From positions 282,501-346,500 of the forward strand of contig JACVTC010000109.1 of the NCBI GenBank assembly GCA_016946835.1: DNA of 64,000 nucleotides. The letters run 5' to 3'. The translations under genes and the position numbers were made by a program. Under the pieces are notes generated by a model that was not told the origin of the DNA, made no database searches, and saw nothing but the letters and a program-made list of their open reading frames with translations. Positions 1 to 14,120 of this stretch are shown here, one piece after another. The first letter of the stretch is position 1, and every line of letters begins with the position of its first letter. This DNA is from Neocallimastix lanati (nom. inval.). Lineage: Eukaryota; Neocallimastigomycota; Neocallimastigomycetes; Neocallimastigales; Neocallimastigaceae.

Positions 1-2
1 TT

Positions 3-320
3 TTTAATCATCACTATCTCAAAAGTTTCTATTCACATTTAAAAAGGAATTCCTTAGGAAAAACAACAACTGACGATGATCGAATCATTATTATTAATAG
101 TTCTCCAAAGAATGGTATGATAAGTGGTAATGAAAAAGAGAAAGAAGAAGGAGAAGAAGGTAAAGAAAAGAAGAAGAAAAAGAAGAAGAGAAGAAAGAAT
201 AAGAAGAAGGAAGAAGATGAAGAGAAAGAAGTCCATCAAATTAGAGAAGAAATTTACTATTTCCAAAAGCAAGAACAAAATTCAACCGATGATGAAAATA
301 TTGATATGGAAATGGATTAA
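3..320 (+). CDS. C-terminal end of a Lys/Glu-rich protein (5' truncated)
   Basis: The frame is open from the left edge of the window to a TAA at 318-320, so this is the last exon, or last part of an exon, of a gene that starts outside. About 105 residues are visible. They run from a Ser/Asn-containing stretch (including NSSPKNGM) into a strongly basic and acidic low-complexity block (repeated Lys and Lys-Glu runs, roughly visible residues 45-80) and end in an acidic tail. This composition is common in nuclear or ribosome-associated eukaryotic proteins but gives no specific function. A competing overlapping frame (124-327) is also Lys-rich, but it is not open to the window edge, so I prefer this frame. 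Family unknown. Confidence 0.55.
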   Translation, partial: FNHHYLKSFYSHLKRNSLGKTTTDDDRIIIINSSPKNGMISGNEKEKEEGEEGKEKKKKKKKRRKNKKKEEDEEKEVHQIREEIYYFQKQEQNSTDDENIDMEMD

Positions 321-708
321 AAAATAAAAATATCAAAAAAAAATATATATATATATATAAAATAAAATAAAAAAAAAATAAAATAAAAAAAAATAAAAAA
401 AAAATAAAAAAAAAAAAATAAAGATAATATATATATATTAAATAAAAAAAAAAATAAAAAAAAAAAATACATAAATAAATAAAAAAAATATTAAAATTAA
501 ATTTATAAATAATAACAAGATAATATTAATATAATTAAGAAAAAAAAATTTTTTTTTTTTAATTTTATCATTTCAATGCACAAAAAAAAAAAAAAAAAAA
601 AAAAAAAAACATATATATATATTTAATTTCTTATATATAATTATTATTTTTATTATATTTTAATTTAAATTATTTTGAAATTTTATAATACTTTATTTTT
701 TTTTATCA

Positions 709-743
<35 letters not shown>

Positions 744-930
744 TTAAACTTATTAATATTTTAAATATTTATTTATTTTTATCTTTTTTTTTTTTTTTAA
801 TTCCATTATGTTTTATTCTATTGATTTTAATTCTGTTATATTTCATTCTACTAATTATAATAAATTAATTAATTATTTATTTATTTATTTATTTATATAA
901 CTATATATATAGATATATAATAAAACTTTA

Positions 931-962
<32 letters not shown>

Positions 963-1084
963 TTTATTAAATATATTTATATTATGATTGTTGTTATTAT
1001 TTTAAAAAATTTTTTTTTTTTTTAAAAAAAAATAAAAAAATCAATAAATAAACATTATCTACTATATATATATATATATATATA

Positions 1085-1121
<37 letters not shown>

Positions 1122-1224
1122 TAATTTCTAATCAATGAATATTATTTAAAAAAAAATTTTTTTTTTATTTTTTTTTTTTTTTATTTTCTTTTTTTTTTTT
1201 TTTTAATTATACTAAATATCAAAT
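321..1224. other. AT-rich intergenic, no gene seen
   Basis: Only homopolymer A and T tracts, TA dinucleotide runs and an ATT-repeat (about 1086-1121). This is the 3' flank of the partial + strand gene and of the - strand CotH gene, so it is a convergent terminator region. Confidence 0.7.
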
Positions 1225-3893
1225 CTAGTTTTTACAGAAGGTTTGAATACCACACCAGGTAGCTTCCTTGAAATCATAACCCCATTGACCATCTTCATCC
1301 TCCTCAAAAATAGTACAACCTTTACAACATGGATAGCCAAGAACTTCAGACCAGCAAACTTCATCATTTTGCTTTCCGGCATAGGGAGTAATACCACACC
1401 ATTCTTTTGTTACAAAATTGTAACCCCAGTCCCCTTCATTATCTGAGGCATAAACTACTCTGTTATTACTACTACAACATGGATAACCAAATTGAGCCAC
1501 CCAACAATCGAATTTACTTTCATCTACATCAGTTGGAATACTTGATTCTTCAACAACAGTAGTGGTATCGGTGGAAGTAGTAGGAGTAGTGGATGCTTCT
1601 TCAGAAGAAATTGGATTTTCTTGTTGATCTTGACCTTGATCTTGATCTTGTTCATTTTCATTTTGTGATGGTGGTGGTGGTGGTGCATGACGAGAAGAAG
1701 TACTTAATGGAACTTCAACAGATTTATCAATTGGAGTTTCATAATTTTCATCTAAATAGATTTCATTACAGTCATCAATGTTGTATTGCTTACAGGCAGA
1801 TCTATATCTTCTAAGAAACCACATCTTAAGACCATAAGCAGCATTATGATAGGCACTTTTAACCGTAGTGAATTCAATATTAGCATCCCAGTGAGTAAGA
1901 TTGTATGGATTCGAAGCTCTTTCATTAATTCTACCTGGATATTTACCATTTTCATCTGGAGTATAATCCTCAATAATGTAAGGTTTAATAAATTTTTTTA
2001 ATTCATCTATATGTGGGAAAACAACTTCAGGATTGAAGACTTCCTTAACTTGTTGTCTAAGAATATTATCAAATCGTGTAGAATTTTGACCAATTAAAAC
2101 GTCAATCAAGTGACGTGGTTTGTGCCACTGATCAAGTGTATATTCAGAAAAGTTAAAGTCAGTAGTTATTGTACCTGGCTCACCAATACCTTGAGAGCAA
2201 TCAATACCAAATTCAGTATCAAAATCATACAATAAGAATTGCCATTTACCATCTTTTGGTTTAAAGAGATAGAAATTGTGTCCATAGCTAAGGAAATGAT
2301 CCCATGATCCAGCTAAGAATTCATAGGCTATATTCTTTAAGAAGAGATCAATATCGAAGAAATCTTCAAGATCTTCTGGAGTTTGAGCATTATCAAAAGC
2401 AGTTAATAAATTAGCCCATTCAGTGTTATCAGTAACATCTTCATTTTCATTGGAACATCCACCAATAGAATACTTATAGGTTAAATTATTATCCATATAT
2501 TTACATTGAATTAACGAAGTAGAATCTTTTTCACCGTAAACCGATTCAACCCATGAAAGTTTGAAAGCATCAATCAAAACATAAAATCCCATGAACTGGT
2601 CATTAATATATAATTTAGCAAAATTAGCTGAAATTGATGGAACACCCATACGATTTTGAATATCACAAGCTAATTTAGTTCTTAATAATGTTGGTTCACG
2701 GAAATCAGGACGAAGTCTTATTTGAGTACGACCATATAAATTATTATTTCCACGAATTTTGATGTTAAAACCTTGTTTAGACAAAGCACGAGAAGAACTA
2801 CCACCAATAGAAAAAGTAACCTTGTTAAAAGATTTAACTTCACTTCATATGATAAAATAAATAATAAATTATAAATTAGTTTTATATATTTAATATATAT
2901 ATATTGAAATAAAAAAAAAAAATAAAATAAAATAAATTTATATTAATTATTTAACTAATATAAAATAAAATTAATTAATAATAAAATAATTATATTATAT
3001 AATAATTAGTATTTTTCTATTGTTATTATTAATATTATGTTGATTATATCTACTACTTTTATCATTTATCACAAATATTAAATTCATTGAATCATTATTT
3101 CTTTTCATACATATAGATAAAAATTTTTTTTTTTTAATTTTTTTTCCACTTTATATATATATATATATATTATCTTTTGATTATTATTATTGATATATTT
3201 CCCAATTTGAAATCAGTAATATAATATATTTTTTTTTAAAAATATTTTCTTTTAAAAAAAAAAAAATAGTTATATAAAAAAAAATATTTATATTATTTAC
3301 TCATCAAATTCAACAGTCATCTTTGCATTTTTAGTCTTGAAACCATCAGGTTCTGCAACTCTAAAAGCATTTGGATCATCAAAATCAATTGGGGGCATTC
3401 CACCGCCTTCAATACCACCTGGAGGTGGTGGCATAGGGTCATTAGAATTAACTGGTGGACCACCAGGACCTTCATAAGTATTAACATCAAGAATTAAAGC
3501 ATCAAAGTCTTCTTGAGCTAGAGTTACTCTGAATGTGGGTACAAAGTCATCAGTTTTTTCAAAAAGTTCAGCACGTTTATAATTACCAATAAAGGTATTT
3601 ACTGCTGAAGCAATGGTAGCTAATAAAATTATTTTTTATTTTATATTATAATATAAATTAATAATATAATATTAAAATATTTATTAATTATGTTAATATT
3701 ATTAAGAATACATAATAATTAATTATATTTTATTAATTTTAGTCTTCTAAAGTTAATGAATAATAAAATAAATAAATTTCAATTTCAATTTATAAATTTA
3801 TAATCATTTGAATTATTATCATAAAAAAAATTTTTTGATATTTTGTTTTTAACATTTACCAATATTCAAAATTGTTGCAAATTTTAACAACAT
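1225..3893 (-). CDS. Secreted CotH-domain protein with two C-terminal fungal dockerins
   Basis: Three exons read from the right: 3860-3893, 3301-3619, 1225-2842. All junctions are GT-AG and in frame (phases 1 and 2), giving about 656 residues and a TAG stop. The first exon encodes a short basic-hydrophobic start (MLLKFATILNI) that continues into ATIASA across the junction, a plausible secretion signal. The CotH (spore-coat protein H kinase-like) domain spans roughly residues 30-480. It shows the conserved IKIRGN and RLRPDFREP segments, the LYINDQFMGFYVLID strand and the LLYDFDTEFG motif with its paired Asp. A Pro/Gln/Ser/Thr-rich linker follows (about 500-555), then two Cys-rich dockerins (about 563-602 and 611-650), each with CW...GYPCC...WGY...WCGI. 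In gut fungi such dockerins attach proteins to the extracellular cellulosome, and CotH-dockerin proteins are known components. The CotH substrate is not established. Confidence 0.93.
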
Positions 3894-3921
3894 TTTTTAT
3901 TTAATGATTATTTTGAAAGTA

Positions 3922-3972
<51 letters not shown>

Positions 3973-5002
3973 AAAAATTTTGATATATTTATATATAAAA
4001 AAAAATTTTAAGTTTTCATGAATATGTTTATTTTTTATTAGATTTTTCTTTTTTTTTTTAATTTTAAAAAAAAAAAAAAAAAATAAAAAAAAATAAAAAA
4101 AAATTAATATATATATCAAATTAAATTACCTTTTTTAAACCGGTAAGGGAGATATTAGCATAAGTATTAATATAAATTGTCATACTTTTATCTCTTTATA
4201 CGGTAATAAATATTTTATTTAATAATTTATGCATTCATTAACATACATCATTTAATATATTTAATATATCTTTTATGATGATATCAACAATAATATTAAA
4301 ACTTTTGCTTGGAGTCTTTTTTTTTTTTTTTTTTTTGTAATTTCTTATTCTAATTTTGTATTAATTCTTTATTATTATATTAGGTTTTCTTTTTTTTTTT
4401 TTATTATTATTATTATTTCATTGTTCTAGTTATTTATAACAATTCTCTATTATTAAGACTTTTTTTTTATTATTATTATTTCTTTTTATATATATAATTA
4501 GTGAATTGTTTAATATATATATATATAATTTTATTTTATAATTTAAATAATAATTTATTTGATTATAATGTGTAAAAATAAATATATATTATTAATTATT
4601 AATTTAAATTAAAAAAAGAAAAAAAAATTAAATATTTTTGGAAAAAAACAAAAAATGTTTAAATAATAAGATATATTTTTAAAATTAAATAATATAATAT
4701 TAATATTATTTTAAAATATTTTGTCTTTTAAATAAATAATAGTTATTTTTTTAGATATTAATATTCCTTTCCTCAATATTAATTAATTATAGAATTATAA
4801 ATCATAACTACAAATAATTATAATTTTCTTTCATTATTTATATTTTTATTTTCTTTATTATTATTCTACTCACTTTACATTTATATTTCTATTTTTCATG
4901 TATTTTTTTTCTTACTATTTCATTTTTTATTATTTTTTAAAATTTAAGTTTTGGCAATTATATAATTAAATTAAATCCGTTTTGTGTAACCAAAATGACT
5001 GA

Positions 5003-5063
<61 letters not shown>

Positions 5064-8000
5064 TAATAAATTTTTTTTAAATAAAACATTAAAAAAAAAA
5101 AAATTAAAATATATATATATTATTATTATAAAAAAATAAAATTATATAAAATTTATAATAGTAAAATATCAAATAATATATCATTTTTAATATAAACAAA
5201 AAAAAAAATTATACTAATATAATTAAAAATTCAATTAATTTAAAAAAGAAATAAAATTAAATAGTATTAAATATAAAATTTTAGTATATGTCTATTATCA
5301 TTTCTATATTGAAATACAATACAATTAAATAATCTGTTATTTATATTTTATTTGTTAAATGATAATATTTAACTTTTTATTTCTCATAATTTTGACTATT
5401 CTTTTATTTTCTTTTTTTTTTTTTTCTTTTTAGACCTAAAAAAAATTTCTTTATGATGATGGTACAATAAACAAAATATATTAAATTAAAAATACAAAAA
5501 GTTTCAATGTCATTATCAATTATTCATTTAAAACTATTCTGTAAAATTATTTGTTCGCTGAATTAATAATTTAACAAACATATTTTTTTTTTTTTAAATT
5601 AGCATTATTTATTATTTAAAAAGAAATTTTGAATAGAATTTTCTTTTTTTCTTTTTTTTTTTTTTATTATTATTTATTTATTTTATAGAAATTAATGATT
5701 TTTAATTAAAAAAAAAATTATTAAGCCACAGGTCTTAAATATTTTTATTGTATATATGAATTAATTGAGGCATTTATTAAAATAATATATTAATAAAGAA
5801 AAAAAAAAATATTGATTAAATTATTAAATGGATTTCAATTTTTATATGTAATTTTTAACAAATATTTAATAATAAAGTAATCAATATTTATGATTTCTAC
5901 TTTCAATTAAAGAAAATAGTAATAATAGAAAAGAAAAAAAAAATATATATATATATATAAAAATGTTAAATTAAATATGAAACATTAATTATAAATTATA
6001 AATATCATATTGTTTCTTTTTTTTCTTTTTTTTATTTAATTAGATTTAATTCAATCTATTTAAACCAAGAATAAATATAAGTCAATAAAGTCAGCATTTC
6101 TGAATGTAGACATATATTTTTCTTAATTTTTTTTCAAAATTCAATAATTATTGTCATCATTTTTATAATGACAATAATTTTAGTGATAAAAATATTATTA
6201 CGATCACCTACGTCTAATGGTATTCATGGAAAAAATATAAATTTTTTAATTACTTCACCTTCTTATAGTATTATTTCCCGTTTCTGCTCAATGATCTTAA
6301 AGTTCCATTATTACTTCTAAATTTCTAATAAATATATTAGAAATTTAAAGTTAAATATAATTTTTACTCAAACTATATTAAAAAGTCTTGGCTTAATTGG
6401 TATTAGATAAATCAGTTAATTTTTAATATATATAAATATTTATTTGTTTATTTATTTATTCATTCATTCATTCATTCATTCTTTTATAAGATTTAATATT
6501 AATAGTAATAATAATATCCATAAATATAATAGAATATTAATAAATAAATAAATTTTAATAAAGATATTATTTATTAAATATAAAAATTATATCGTATAAA
6601 TAATAATTTAAGAAATAGTAATTTGTTTAAATTTTTTCTATATTTAAATTTATTAACTGTAATAATTATTCAAATAAATTGTAATAAATTGTACATTAAT
6701 TATAAATTTTTCTTTAAAAATATTAACCCTTATTAATAATTTATCTTTAAAAGGGTTAAATTATTTCTAACCCTTTTATATAAATATATATATATATTTT
6801 TAAAAAATTGTTAAAATATTCACATTTTATTTTATATTTTTATATTATTAATATTATATTTTTATATTCTTATATTATTATCAATATTATATTCTTATCT
6901 TATATTAATATTTTATTATTATATTTTTATGTTGTGTAACATCTATCTTTGTGCATTAATTCATAGAATAATCACATGATTAAAGATGTAATTTTTACTA
7001 TAAAAAATAATTATTTTTATTATCTTAAAAAGATGAGTTCTTTACATTAATAAAATTTATGTATTAAATAAATACAAAAAAATTAAAGTTTATTATAAAA
7101 AACACATATACTTTTCTCAAAAATGAATAAAAAAAATATATATTATTATTAATCTTTTTTTTATCATTAATATTATTATTTATTAAAATATTAATAATAA
7201 ATTATTTATTTATTTATTAATTTATTTAATTTTTTCAATTTTTTTATTATATATATAATTATATAAATAATAATAATACTATTAAAAGTTATTATTACAT
7301 AATCTTTCACTATATAAATATTTTAGTGTCTATCATTTATTTTCCATTACAAAATAGTGTAAAATTAATAATGAGAGTATCTGTTTTTATATAAAATTTT
7401 AAAAAATTGTAATGAATTTAAATTTTATAATTTTTTTTTTTTAATTATATTAAAAAAGAAAAAAAAAGTACGTTGAATTAATATTTAATAATATATTAGT
7501 ATAATTAATTCTAAAAACTATAAAGAATATAAAAATTGCATAATATTTTATCAATTTTAACTCAAATGTAGAATCGTTAAAGAATATCTATCAACCTATT
7601 TCTTAAAAAATTTATATTACATATACTAATTTTGGAATTTATATTTAATATAAAATATTATAATAAATATTTACTTTTTTTCTAAGATTTTTTATTTATT
7701 TATAAGAACATAATTTTTTTTTTTTTTTTCAATAATATATGATTAAATATTTTTATATTCATAAAATACATTCAATAAAGCATGCATACATATTTTCTTA
7801 TATTAAAGACGCATATAAAATTTTTTTAAACTGTATTATTTATTATCATAAACTATATAAACTAAACATTATTATTATATTTCCTATTTATTTGTAATAT
7901 TCTATTTAATATTTAAAATTATAATAGAAATTAAAGGACTGATTAAATAATTAAACTGAAAATACAAATATTTTTAACAATACATTTATTTTTAAATTAA

Positions 8001-8480
8001 TTATGTGAAAAAAATTATTTAAACTATAAATATTTGTAATAAATGCTTTTGTTTTTATTTTTATAAAATTATTATAGTTTTATTAAATATTTTAATTATT
8101 TTGTTAATATTTTCTTTATGTTACATTGTTAATATAAATATATTTATTAAATATTAATAATAATTTTTTTTTTTTTTTTTTTTTTTTTAATTATTTTTTA
8201 ATTATAATAGTTTTTATTTAATAGTTACCAAAGATTTATTTTTATTTTTATTTTTTTTTTTGTACGAAAAATATTATTTTTTATTTGGTTTATTTTTATT
8301 ATAAAATAATATGTATTAATTTAAAATATATTTATTTAATAATAATAATAATATATTTATATATATTTAAAATTTTTAATAATAATAATAAAAAAAAACA
8401 TTTCTAAAATAAATGCTTTTTTTTTTTTTTTTTTTTGTTAATAATTAAGAAAAAATAAATAAATAAATAAAATATATATT
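3894..8480. other. AT-rich intergenic, no gene seen
   Basis: About 4.6 kb with poly(A) tracts near 3930-3970 and 5005-5060, TA repeats and many short palindromes. I find no reading frame with protein-like composition on either strand. A slightly less AT-rich patch at about 6185-6320 has stops in all frames I checked. Confidence 0.65.
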
Positions 8481-9118
8481 TTATTCTTCATCTACTGTTT
8501 CATTTAATAACTTTTTAAATTTTTCAATTAAAATTTTATTATCTTCAGAATTACCAACTGTAATTCTTAAACCACCTTCACAACCGTATTCATTACCACG
8601 ATAACGAACAACAACCTTTTCATTATTAGCCATGCCTTTATAAATTTTAAAGGCACGATTACTACTTGGAACACCCTTCTTATTAACAACTTGTACAAGA
8701 ATGAAATTACCATCACTTGTACCTAAAATACCACCAACACCATTGAGAGATGTGAAGGCTTTAATCAATTTAGTACGTTCAGCAATAATTTTTTTAACAT
8801 TTTCTCTCATTCGAGAAATACTATCATCTGAAAGTGCTTTTCTTGCAATTAATGAGGATGGAGTTGAAACATTATATGGTGCTTTAGTTTTGTTTATTAT
8901 AGAGGCAATTTCTTTAGTTGTAATAGCAACACCGCATCTATTATTAATAAAGAACATATAATAATAAAAATATTATCATAAAAATTATTATAAAAGATCA
9001 TTAATAAAAAGGGAAAAAAAATATTATCATAAAAATTATTAAAATTATTATAACAAGTTAATTAAAAAGAATTATTATAATTTAGATAATACATAAATAA
9101 TAATAATAGTATTGATAA

Positions 9119-9149
<31 letters not shown>

Positions 9150-10162
9150 AAATAGATAAATAAATAAATAAAAATTTTAATATCCAACCTAACACCAGCT
9201 AAACCAAAACTCTTAGATAAAGTTTGAGTAACAATTAAATTTGGATATTTTTCAGTCCATTTAGCAACACTTCCTTTATTATCTGTTTCTTCAACAAAAT
9301 CAATGTAAGCTTCATCTACAACAACAATACCTTTAAAATCTTCAAATTCTAAAATTGCATGAATATCATTTAAAGCAATAACTGAACTAGTTGGATTTCC
9401 TGGTGAACATAGGACAATTATCTTAATATTTGGGTCATTTTTAAGAGTTTCTTTAACCTTTTTTTTTTTTTTTTTTTTTTTTTATTTCATTAAATATTAA
9501 ATATTTAATAATATTTAATTTATTTAATTTGTATAAAATTAAAAAAAAAAGTTTATTAATTACACATTATAAAAAAAATTTTTAAAATAATACTAAATAA
9601 TAAAAATAATAATGATCACAAAATAATAATAATAATAATAAAAATAATAATTAATACTATTATCATCATTGATATTTACTTTTTTAACGTCAAGCTGGAA
9701 ATTAGGAAGTAATAATGGAACTTTAACAATTTCAAGATCATTAACTTGTGCTGATGTTGGATACATTCCATAATTTGGTGGGGTAACTAAAACTTTATCT
9801 TTACCTGGAACACCAAAAACTCTCATAATAATATCAATACATTCATCACTTCCCACACCAACAAATATTCCTTCTGGTGAGGATAAACCACGTAATTTTG
9901 CAAATAATTTTTTGAATTCAAGTTGACGTGGATCTGGGTATCTTTCAATATGGGTATCAGAGTTCATATCATTACTAAGTTTTGGATTTGGTTTTGGTAA
10001 AGAAATTTCACTGTCATTAAAATTAACACAAGTTCCAAAACTATTTTCATTAGCATCAATTAAAATACCTTCCCAGTAATCATCACGAGCACATCTATAT
10101 GGGTCTAAAGCCCAAATATTTGGTCTAACAACATCTTTTAAATTAAAAGTATTTGGTGCCAT
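8481..10162 (-). CDS. HIS5: Histidinol-phosphate aminotransferase
   Basis: PLP-dependent class I/II aminotransferase that converts imidazole-acetol phosphate and glutamate to histidinol phosphate in histidine biosynthesis (cytosolic). Three exons: 9680-10162, 9189-9457, 8481-8937, with introns 9458-9679 and 8938-9188. All are GT-AG and in frame, for about 402 residues and a TAA stop, the normal length for the family. The N-terminus has the characteristic DVVRPNIWAL and LIDANEN substrate-binding segment, followed by GVGSDECID. The second exon carries CSPGNPTSS, DEAY (Asp about 209) and TLSKSFGLAG with the Schiff-base lysine at about residue 243. The second junction restores GVRCGVAI exactly. 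No neighbour belongs to the histidine pathway, as is usual in fungi. Confidence 0.94.
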
Positions 10163-11366
10163 TTTTATATTTATTTATATATATATTTAATTTTTTTTTT
10201 TTTTTTTTTTTACTATTATTACTATTTTTTTTTATAATAATAATGTTAATTAAAATAATATAAAATTAATTATAAAAATTAAAGATAAAAATAATAAAGA
10301 TAATAATAAAATAAATTTTTTTTATAAAAAAAAAAAAAAAACAAGCTATTTTATACTAATTTTTTAAATAATTAATTATATCAAACATTCACAAAAAAAA
10401 AAAAAAAAAGTACTATTTTAAATTTTTTTAATAATTTTATAAAAGTTTAAAATAAATGTCATATAGTTTTATATGAAATATGTATTTTTAATTTATATAT
10501 ATAAAAAAAATTAATATTTATTTTTTATTCATTATATCAGAAAAAAAAAATTTTTATAATAAATAAATTTTACATAATTCTGACCACATCGATTATCGAT
10601 GAACGCCATTGATTTATAAAAAAAAAAATTTTTTTTTTTAATTATCTTTAATTCTCTAAACAATGAGAAATATATATACATTATAAAAAAATGTTCATAT
10701 AAATTTTTAACTTCTATAAATAGAAAGATAATATTTAATTATTAATCAAATAGTATTTATAATATAAAAAACATAAATAATATATTTTATTTGGTATTAT
10801 TTACATCTAAATTTGATCTATACTTTATAAATTTTATTTAAAATTTGAAATGGATATTCCATAATTTAAAATATTATTATTATTATTTATTTATTATTGT
10901 ATTATATATTTTATTTACTTCCTTTTTTATTTAGTTATTTTTTATTATTTTTATTATATAATTATTTAATTTTTGCCTTTTTTTTTTTTTTTTTTTTTTT
11001 TATTATTTTTTATTTTTTATTTTAGAAATTAATTTATTTTACTATTTATTATTTAATATTGTAAATTGATTTTATTGGCACATTAAATAAAGTTTTAGAT
11101 TTACAATACAATAATAGATATTTATGATATTTATTTCATTATCCACATCAAAGTTTAATCTATGCAGGAAAAAAAAAAAAAATACAAAAATTAAAATCAT
11201 ATTAAAATATTTTAAAAATTTTAAAGATATATATTTATAATTTAAATCCTAAATAAAAATTACTTTGAATTCATATTATTTTATTTTTAATTATAAATAA
11301 CTATTGTACTTTCCAATTAATTAATTCATATAAATTAAAGTTTTAAAAGAAATTTTACTGTTTTGT

Positions 11367-11420
<54 letters not shown>

Positions 11421-12413
11421 AGCATCATTAAAATTTAATTATCCAATGAATGAAAAATTTATGTTAAATATGATTGATGACCATCGATTTCTTTAATGTT
11501 ATAATTATTTATTAGGTTATTAGGTTATGTTTATAATGAATAGTAAATTAAAAATTTATATTTTAAAAATTTTTTATTTAATTAGTATATTATTAATATT
11601 TTTTTTTAATTTATTTATAATAAAATGATGAAAATTATAAAATATCAATTATTTAAACATGCTTATGATATAAATTAAAAATAACAAATAATGAAGTATT
11701 GTTATTTATTTTTATTTATTTTTATTTTTATTTTCTTTTTTTACTAATTAGATAATTTTTCTTTTAAAAATAAATAAAAAAATAGATTAATCTGATTGAA
11801 ATGAGAATGATATTATAAAATTTTAATATATTTTAAAATTTATTTATTTATTTATTTATTATAATAATTATAATCAATTATTGCCATATTAAAGTTTTTT
11901 GAATTTTTTTTTTTTTTAAAAAAAAAATAGTTATTTATTTCATTATCCATATCAAAGTTTATTCTATTATATTAATTATAAACCTAAGGAAAAAAAAAAA
12001 AAATAAAAATAAAATTTTATCATTTCAAAAAATCTTTGTAAATATATAATTTAAAATCATTTAATATCCTAATATTATATAATTTTATTTAATTATTATT
12101 AATAATTAAATATGTTTCAATTTTCAAAATTTTGATTTCTTTATAAAGTTTCTTTCATGACAGTACTTATTTAAAATGAATGAAAAAAAAAATTTTTTTT
12201 TTTTTTATAATTTTATAATTTTATAATTTTATATTTATTTAGTTAATTATTTATTTAATTTTTATTTTAATTTTTTTGTTTTTTTATTTATTTATTTATT
12301 TATAAATATATATATATGTACATATAATAAATAGTATTTAAAATTTGTAATTATTTATTATTTTATGATTTTTATCCAACTCCATTTCTGTTTCATTTTC
12401 TTTTTTTACTTAT

Positions 12414-12455
<42 letters not shown>

Positions 12456-12674
12456 CTATTTATTAAACTAATTTAAAAATAAAAATTATTTATAATTTAT
12501 ATATTATATTATTTAAATATATTAATATTTAATTTAAAAATACTTAGGTTTACTAATGAAAATATTATATATATATATTTTTTGATAATTATTATTATAT
12601 TAGTTTTAAATCATTAATTATTTTCTATAATAAAAAAAAAAAAAAAGAAGAAAAACTATTTTTTTTTTTTTTGC
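10163..12674. other. AT-rich intergenic, no gene seen
   Basis: About 2.5 kb containing long T tracts (about 11370-11415 and 12417-12455), TTTA repeats and a short GC patch at about 10580-10605. It separates HIS5 from the adenylosuccinate lyase gene. No coding potential recognised. Confidence 0.65.
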
Positions 12675-14120
12675 TTAAACGTTAACTTCTTCTTGATGAG
12701 CATTCTTTAAAGCATCGGCATATTGATCTAAAATTGGTTGAACTTCATTCTTCATGAAGTTTTCAACTTGTTGTGGAGCACGACCAATGAAAGTAGTTGG
12801 ATCTAATAAAGAATCTAATTGACCAATGATTGGTTGGAAGTATTCATTCTTCTTAATACGTTCAATTAAGTCGTTTTCTTTACCTTCAGCCTTAACCATT
12901 CTGGCAGCTTCTTGACTCATAACACGAATTTCTTCGTGACAGACTTGACGATCACCACCAGCCTTAACACGAGCCATAATGAAGTTTTCAGTAGCCATGA
13001 ATGGAAGTTCTTGGTTAATACGACGTTCAATAGACTTTGGATAAACAACTAAACCATCAAAAATGTTTTGTAAGAGAGTAAGAACAACATCAGTGGTAAG
13101 GAAAGCTTCTGGAATAGAAATACGACGGTTAGCACTATCATCAAGAGTACGTTCTAACCATTGAACAGAAGCAGTTTGATGAGCATCAGTTAAAAGAGCC
13201 ATAAGATGACGAGCTAAACTACAAACACGTTCACAACGCATTGGGTTTCTCTTGTAAGCCATGGCAGAGGAACCAATTTGATCCTTTTCAAATGGTTCTT
13301 CAATTTCCTTTAAGTGAGCTAATAAACGAATATCAGTAGCAATCTTGTGAGCAGTAGCACCGAAGGAAGCTAAAACGCTAAGAACATCTAAATCAACCTT
13401 TCTGGAGTAAGTTTGACCAGTAACAGCGTATGACTTATCGAAACCAGATAATTTAGTCACAAGAGCATCAAGTTTTTCAATCTTATCATGATCTCTGTTA
13501 AATAAAGTCATGAAAGAAGCTTGAGTACCGGTAGTGCCCTTAACCCCTCTGAAACGAATATCATTTCTGGCACGATTGAAGTTTCTTAAATCAAAAATAA
13601 GTTCTTGAAGCCATAAACAGGCACGCTTACCAACAGTGGTTAATTGAGCTGGTTGGAAGTGAGTGAAACCAAGAGTTGGAAGATCCTTGTATTTAACAGC
13701 AAAATCAGATAATTTTTTAATACAACTGACTAACTTTGGAATAACAATATCTAAAGCATCACGCATGTTAATTAATTCAGAGTTATCAGTAACATAGCAA
13801 GAAGTAGCACCTAAGTGAATAATACCAGCAGCAGCCGGAGCGACTAAACCAAAAGTATGGACGTGAGCCATAACGTCATGACGTCTACGCTTTTCTTCAG
13901 CAGCAGCAACTTCATAGTCAATGTTGTGAACATTGGCCTTCATTTGTTCAATAGCTTCATCAGTAATATCAGTAATACCTAATTCTTTTTCAGCAACAGC
14001 AAGATTAATCCAGAGTTGTCTCCAAATACTGAACTTCTTGTCATCAGAGAAGTTGTATGCCATTTCCTTAGAGGCATATCTATTAGTTAAAGGACTAGCG
14101 TACTTTGAGTGATCAGTCAT
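12675..14120 (-). CDS. ADE13: Adenylosuccinate lyase, intronless
   Basis: Fumarase/aspartase-superfamily enzyme of purine synthesis. It releases fumarate from SAICAR and from adenylosuccinate, in the cytosol, as a homotetramer. The single 481-residue frame is complete and of normal length for the eukaryotic enzyme. It shows HDVMAHVH (catalytic histidine region, about 80-87), TSCYVTDN (about 106-113), THFQPAQ (about 153-159) and the superfamily signature [10 protein letters not shown] (about 281-290) with the flexible catalytic-serine loop. The ATG at 14118-14120 is immediately preceded by AT-rich non-coding DNA, so the start is secure. Unlike most genes here it has no intron, and its base composition is clearly less AT-rich, consistent with codon selection in a highly expressed housekeeping gene. 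Confidence 0.97.
   Translation of the reverse strand: MTDHSKYASPLTNRYASKEMAYNFSDDKKFSIWRQLWINLAVAEKELGITDITDEAIEQMKANVHNIDYEVAAAEEKRRRHDVMAHVHTFGLVAPAAAGIIHLGATSCYVTDNSELINMRDALDIVIPKLVSCIKKLSDFAVKYKDLPTLGFTHFQPAQLTTVGKRACLWLQELIFDLRNFNRARNDIRFRGVKGTTGTQASFMTLFNRDHDKIEKLDALVTKLSGFDKSYAVTGQTYSRKVDLDVLSVLASFGATAHKIATDIRLLAHLKEIEEPFEKDQIGSSAMAYKRNPMRCERVCSLARHLMALLTDAHQTASVQWLERTLDDSANRRISIPEAFLTTDVVLTLLQNIFDGLVVYPKSIERRINQELPFMATENFIMARVKAGGDRQVCHEEIRVMSQEAARMVKAEGKENDLIERIKKNEYFQPIIGQLDSLLDPTTFIGRAPQQVENFMKNEVQPILDQYADALKNAHQEEVNV

Noticed and set aside
124-327. Second Lys/Arg-rich frame at the left edge
   Set aside because: Shadow of the frame open from the window edge to 320; purine-rich DNA gives basic residues in two frames.
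1243-1814. Small + strand frames within the CotH gene
   Set aside because: Antisense to conserved dockerin and CotH sequence; no independent support.
4120-4210. ACCGGTAA/TACGGTAAT patch left of the CotH gene
   Set aside because: Short, with no fold or frame; treated as ordinary intergenic sequence.
8701-8961. 86-residue + strand frame
   Set aside because: Antisense shadow of HIS5 exon 3.
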